Below the pieces are notes generated by a model, which was not told where the DNA came from, did no database searches, and saw nothing but the letters and a program-made list of their open reading frames with translations. From NCBI GenBank assembly GCA_902464635.1, contig CABQKC010000005.1:1-64000 (forward strand): DNA of 64,000 nucleotides. Reading direction: 5' to 3'. The stretch is from an uncultured Caryophanales bacterium. GTDB taxonomy: Bacteria; Bacillota_I; Bacilli_A; RFN20; CAG-826. Below are positions 60,636 through 64,000 of this stretch, in pieces (position 1 is the stretch's first letter; each line of letters starts with the position of its first letter). The position numbers and the translations under genes were made by a program.

Positions 60636-60765
60636 ATATACTTTCTTCTCCTTCAATGGTTTGATTTTATCACATTAAAGGAATAGAGAAAAAAGAAAAC
60701 AGCAAAAGATGGCTTCTTTATAGATTTGGTAAGCATATCCCACTCGTTAGTTAAATTTTAATTTG

Positions 60766-62031
60766 CTAATTATGTTTCCCCATCAAATCTATACATTCGT
60801 TAAAATTAGGAGATGGGACATAGCCAAACTCAGCTTTGTTATAATGCTTCAGCAAATCTTCGGCTGAGCGAGGCCCTCCATTAGATACTGGAGCATCTTT
60901 CAAGCAAAACAAAGCACTGCCCAAATCATCTTTCCTAAACGAAAAATAGATTTGGTCTTTCCTCATCATGTGTTTGCAAGATATCAATTCCAAATCATGG
61001 GCCGTAAAAAGCAATTGCCCATTCTTATTGGCAAAACTATTAAACGAAGCAAGAATGGCCCTTGATAATTTAAAATGCAACCCATTATCTAATTCATCGA
61101 TGATAAGTGTCTTTCCTTCAATTATTGCTTCATATACATAAGAGGCGATGGCTTCTATTTTCTTAGTTCCACTAGAATCAAACAATATCGAAGGTATTGC
61201 CTTGCCATTATATTTGGTAAACAATTTCAATTGATCAATTATATCAACACCTTTCAAGGCTTCTTCATTTATAGACTCGTCATTTTGATTCTTAAAAATC
61301 ATTTCGTTATTATAGAAAAAATCTTCCACTGATAAGTCTGCGTGTTTTATAAATTCTAGAATAAATTTCTTTTTATTCGAATCGTTTCCTTTTAATACAT
61401 TGATTGTCTTTTGAATTGGGATATTAAACAATTCGATAATCTCCAGAGAATTCGCAAAAGACTTAAAAGAATCTAAATATGGTTTTAAAGGTGAAAAGAC
61501 ATCATTATCTAATGAAACGCAATAAAGAAAAGGCTTTGTAGATGGCAATAATTTTAGTAAATCAAGGTTATCGTTCCCGAACACACTCAATAACCCTTTT
61601 TCTTTATTTCTAGTATAGATATTCTTCTTTGTAGAATTACCAGTTTCATAATAAACAATTTCGCTCAATGACTCTTTAGTAATTTCAAAATTGAAGCTAT
61701 CGTAAGTAAAAGCATATTCCATCCAATTCTTTTCAACTTCGGTTTTAAAAATAAAGGAAATATCGCTATATTGACTATCGCCAAATAATTTTCTATTAAA
61801 AGGGAGTCTTTCAGTTCCAAGCATCAAGGCTTTTATCAATCTAAGCAATCCTAAAACACAAGATTTCCCAATATTGTTTTGTCCATACAAACTCACACTT
61901 TTTAATACATTGCGATTGAGAATGTTAAAATAATTTGATCCAAGTCTTTTAATTCTAGTATCCGCAGAAAAAGACAAGACGTTCTCACTCTTAAACATCT
62001 TGTAGTTATTGAATGTTAGTTCAAGAATCAT
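60766..62031 (-). CDS. AAA15-family ATPase (abortive-infection-like)
   Basis: A 421-residue ABC-type ATPase without membrane segments. Walker A SLYGQNNIGKSCVLG near 48-62, and Walker B KTLIIDELDNGLHFKLSRAI near 300-319 with the following FTAHDLELI switch. This places it in the OLD/AbiL-like 'AAA15' group that is common among phage-defence genes. The start is the ATG at 62031, with GGAGGT seven bases upstream. No companion nuclease gene is adjacent; the divergent neighbour is the AbiEi-like gene. Confidence 0.85.
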   Translation of the reverse strand: MILELTFNNYKMFKSENVLSFSADTRIKRLGSNYFNILNRNVLKSVSLYGQNNIGKSCVLGLLRLIKALMLGTERLPFNRKLFGDSQYSDISFIFKTEVEKNWMEYAFTYDSFNFEITKESLSEIVYYETGNSTKKNIYTRNKEKGLLSVFGNDNLDLLKLLPSTKPFLYCVSLDNDVFSPLKPYLDSFKSFANSLEIIELFNIPIQKTINVLKGNDSNKKKFILEFIKHADLSVEDFFYNNEMIFKNQNDESINEEALKGVDIIDQLKLFTKYNGKAIPSILFDSSGTKKIEAIASYVYEAIIEGKTLIIDELDNGLHFKLSRAILASFNSFANKNGQLLFTAHDLELISCKHMMRKDQIYFSFRKDDLGSALFCLKDAPVSNGGPRSAEDLLKHYNKAEFGYVPSPNFNECIDLMGKHN

Positions 62032-62187
62032 AAAAGTAACCTCCAACAAGATTTTAAAGTAAAATTATCTTTTATGCAATATTTTTACACGAACTATAAA
62101 AAATGACTTCAAAGGTCTGATTTTGGAATTCGACCAAAAATATAAAAATTTGGCTGTATTCCAAGTTTTTTTGTATAATATAGCCAT

Positions 62188-62904
62188 ATGGTGATAACCA
62201 AAGAAAAAATATATAACACTGAAGAAATAATGAACGCCATCTTGAAGCAGAACCCAAAATATAGGTCTTCTTCTTCTTTATATAGCAAGATTGCAGATTC
62301 AGAAAAAGATGGTGAAATCGTTAGGATAGGCCGAGGGAAATATGTCTATGGCTCCCTTAACTCTTTTTCTTATGATTTAGAAGGGGCAAAAGCAAAAGCA
62401 GTATATAAGCATTTAAAAGAAAACTATTCTTCAAATTTTGAATTTGCAATATATGAAACAAAAGTTGTTTTAAATCAATTTTTGAATCACTTGTTAGCAC
62501 ATAACACCATAATATTAGAAGTTCCAAAGATATTTATGGAGCATGTTTTCGAATCGTTAAAAGAAGCCGGATTCAAAAATGTATTATTTAATCCATCTGA
62601 AGCGGATTTCTATAGATATTTTGAAGCTGAGACAATAATTATCAAACAACTAATCTCGAAATCACCACTTATCAAAAAAGAGAGTAAAATTTCTATAGAG
62701 AAGCTTTGCATTGATGTTATATCTGATAAGGTGCTCAATTACTTCTATGAAGGTGCTGAAATCCCTTATATTTTAGAAGACATGTTTCAAAATTATAATA
62801 TCAGGTACGACACACTAAAGAATTATGCAAAAAGGAGGAACGCTTACAATAAAATTATTAAGTACGTTCCGAAGAATAGGCGGGATTGGTTAAATGATAG
62901 ATGA
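62188..62904 (+). CDS. AbiEi-like (DUF6577) regulator
   Basis: A 238-residue protein. The N-terminal winged helix (residues about 8-60: YRSSSSLYSKIADSEKDGEI, RIGRGKYVYG) and the following FAIYETKVVLNQF and VPKIFMEHVFESLKEAG match DUF6577, related to AbiEi antitoxins of type IV systems. AbiEi normally represses its own operon and precedes an AbiEii nucleotidyltransferase toxin. Here only a 28-codon frame follows (ATG overlapping its last codons), so the toxin seems lost. Confidence 0.75.
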   Translation: MVITKEKIYNTEEIMNAILKQNPKYRSSSSLYSKIADSEKDGEIVRIGRGKYVYGSLNSFSYDLEGAKAKAVYKHLKENYSSNFEFAIYETKVVLNQFLNHLLAHNTIILEVPKIFMEHVFESLKEAGFKNVLFNPSEADFYRYFEAETIIIKQLISKSPLIKKESKISIEKLCIDVISDKVLNYFYEGAEIPYILEDMFQNYNIRYDTLKNYAKRRNAYNKIIKYVPKNRRDWLNDR

Positions 62905-62980
62905 AAAAACATTTACGTTTGCCTTCAATTATGCATCTACTGCAATAGACATGATAAAAGATATATTATCAAGCAAATAA
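62894..62980 (+). pseudogene. 28-aa frame in the AbiEii toxin position, possible remnant
   Basis: An ATG within the end of the AbiEi-like gene opens MIDEKTFTFAF, then YASTAIDMIKDILSSK and a stop. The overlapping start (AATGATAGATGA) is how toxin genes are usually coupled to AbiEi. Too short to be a toxin; it ends inside the converging ATPase gene. No family can be named. Confidence 0.35.
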
Positions 62981-64000
62981 ATCATCTAATACAATTGTCT
63001 TAGCAAAGATAGACGAATATTCATTTCTATTCAATCCATATGTAGTAACCAAGATATTGTGAATAATTTGTTTTTTATTAATTTGTTCAAAAAGCAAATT
63101 AAAGCGATTAGACAAGATTTCGTGGTATTTTTTATCTACGACAAAATTAGAACCGTAGAATTTCATCTCGCACATATCCACAACATTATCTTTTCTATCT
63201 ATTAGCAAATCAATCTGGGTACCTTTATATCCGTCTTCTCCCTTTTTAGACCATAAAGACTGGGAGGAACTCACTCCACTTATGCCCAAAGCTTTTTTTA
63301 TTTGCCCAATATGATTAAAACAAAGATTTTCAAAGGCAAGTCCCCTCCACGAAATAATTGATTGTGAATTGACATTTTGTTGAAAGAAATCTCTATCAAT
63401 AGACTCTTTGCCTTCAACAAATCTTAAATAAAACAAACAAAATGGATCTATCAGTTTGTAATGTGCATCCCTTTTGCCAAGGCCAAATGGATAGTATTTC
63501 AATACAAAATCGCTAATAACAAGAGAATCTAAAGTTTTCGAAATTTTAGCACCTGACTTTAATTTTAGCTTTTCTATTATCTCTCCTCTTGTGTAACCGT
63601 ATGAATTTTTATTTAATAGTCTGATGATTTTTTCGATGAATCCAGCATCTTTAAAAGTAGATGCAAACAATCTTTTAAATTCATTGTTAAGTTTTGCATT
63701 TTGTTCATAAAAGATAAAATCGATGCTTTGCGAAAGAGAATAATTTCTTTGAAGATAATTAAGATAATACGGAACGCCACCTAAAATCATGTAGCACTGG
63801 GCGATATCATATCTAGATAATACAACCTGGTTTTTTTCGAGCAATTTCTCAACTTCTGACAAACTAAAAGGAGATAGTTTTATTTCGTATGTAACCCTGC
63901 CGTATAAACCACCATGGCTATTTACCAGTTTGTTTAATATCCATGAATTAGAACTGCCAGAGACAATGACCATTACATTATCTCTATAACAAGCCCAATT
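62969..64000 (-). CDS. ATPase_2/DUF234-family ATPase, 5' part beyond the window
   Basis: Partial gene: the frame is open past 64000 (NWACYRDNV before MVIVSGSSNSW), so the usual P-loop part lies outside. The visible part has the C-terminal sensor and lid region (LSPFSLSEVEKLL, GGVPYYLNYLQ), a winged helix (YGYTRGEIIEKLKL) and a DUF234 nuclease-like domain with GTQIDLLIDRKDNVVDMCEMK, the D...ExK pattern of PD-(D/E)XK. Such ATPases are widespread in gut bacteria and archaea; function is unknown. It converges on the AbiEi-like gene. Confidence 0.85.
   Translation of the reverse strand, partial: NWACYRDNVMVIVSGSSNSWILNKLVNSHGGLYGRVTYEIKLSPFSLSEVEKLLEKNQVVLSRYDIAQCYMILGGVPYYLNYLQRNYSLSQSIDFIFYEQNAKLNNEFKRLFASTFKDAGFIEKIIRLLNKNSYGYTRGEIIEKLKLKSGAKISKTLDSLVISDFVLKYYPFGLGKRDAHYKLIDPFCLFYLRFVEGKESIDRDFFQQNVNSQSIISWRGLAFENLCFNHIGQIKKALGISGVSSSQSLWSKKGEDGYKGTQIDLLIDRKDNVVDMCEMKFYGSNFVVDKKYHEILSNRFNLLFEQINKKQIIHNILVTTYGLNRNEYSSIFAKTIVLDDLFA

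Overview
The window is AT-rich DNA (about one third G+C by eye) from a low-GC Gram-positive bacterium. Short intergenic gaps, AGGAGG-type ribosome binding sites, overlapping operons, Lys/Asn/Ile-rich proteins, lipoproteins, ROK glucokinase, CdaA, DegV, RDD and XRE-membrane regulators all point to Bacillota, most likely Bacilli near the Erysipelotrichales/RF39/Mollicutes-related gut lineages. The standard genetic code fits: TGA is used as a stop. The exact genus cannot be read from the sequence.

Layout. 0-11 kb: a C-terminally short sirtuin, GDPD, a PhoR/OmpR-type two-component system, ROK glucokinase, and a second LytS-like/SARP-type two-component system whose kinase is broken by a small frameshift and ends in a G9 tract. 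Surface proteins and DNA-3-methyladenine glycosylase I follow. 11.1-14.5 kb: a tRNA-Asn/tRNA-Glu operon, then a small accessory patch (macro domain, double RhuM + PLD-like protein, XRE-GNAT). 14.5-22 kb: core metabolism. A GlmU-C-like acetyltransferase lies beside a phosphoglucosamine mutase fused to an XRE DNA-binding domain; then an FAD protein, purA, purB and acpP. 22-26.7 kb: a compact Tad/type II secretion-like operon including a 52-aa pilin-like gene. 27-34.7 kb: gmk, a repeat-containing membrane protein, diacylglycerol kinase, pyrG and a GH31 glucosidase. 34.8-37.4 kb: an accessory cassette next to tRNA-Glu (XRE, ImmA-like protease, DUF4417, a caspase-like His/Cys protein, a zinc-ribbon/L7/L12-like protein). 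37.6-46.6 kb: gltX followed by tRNA-Glu, tRNA-Gly, adenosine deaminase and purine permease, and a cdaA-RDD-deoD-NERD operon. 46.8-53 kb: AraC and XRE regulators, DegV and large secreted proteins.

53-64 kb is a defence/mobile-rich stretch: a nuclease-DUF2075 helicase with a MazG-like hydrolase, a membrane AAA ATPase preceded in the same frame by a lipoprotein, a nonsense-mutated gene, an HTH-ADP-ribosyltransferase-like gene pair with a duplicated 16-bp palindrome, a 432-bp inverted-repeat element with perfect 8-bp target duplication inserted in the terminator of tRNA-Gly, an AAA15-type ATPase, an AbiEi-like regulator lacking its toxin, and an ATPase-DUF234 gene cut by the right edge.

Metabolic theme: purA, purB, gmk, add, the purine permease and deoD cover purine uptake, interconversion and salvage. 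GlmM and CdaA, usually encoded together with cdaR in Bacillota, lie about 30 kb apart here, and the GlmM has gained a DNA-binding domain. That fusion and the 35-37 kb cassette are the most unusual items.
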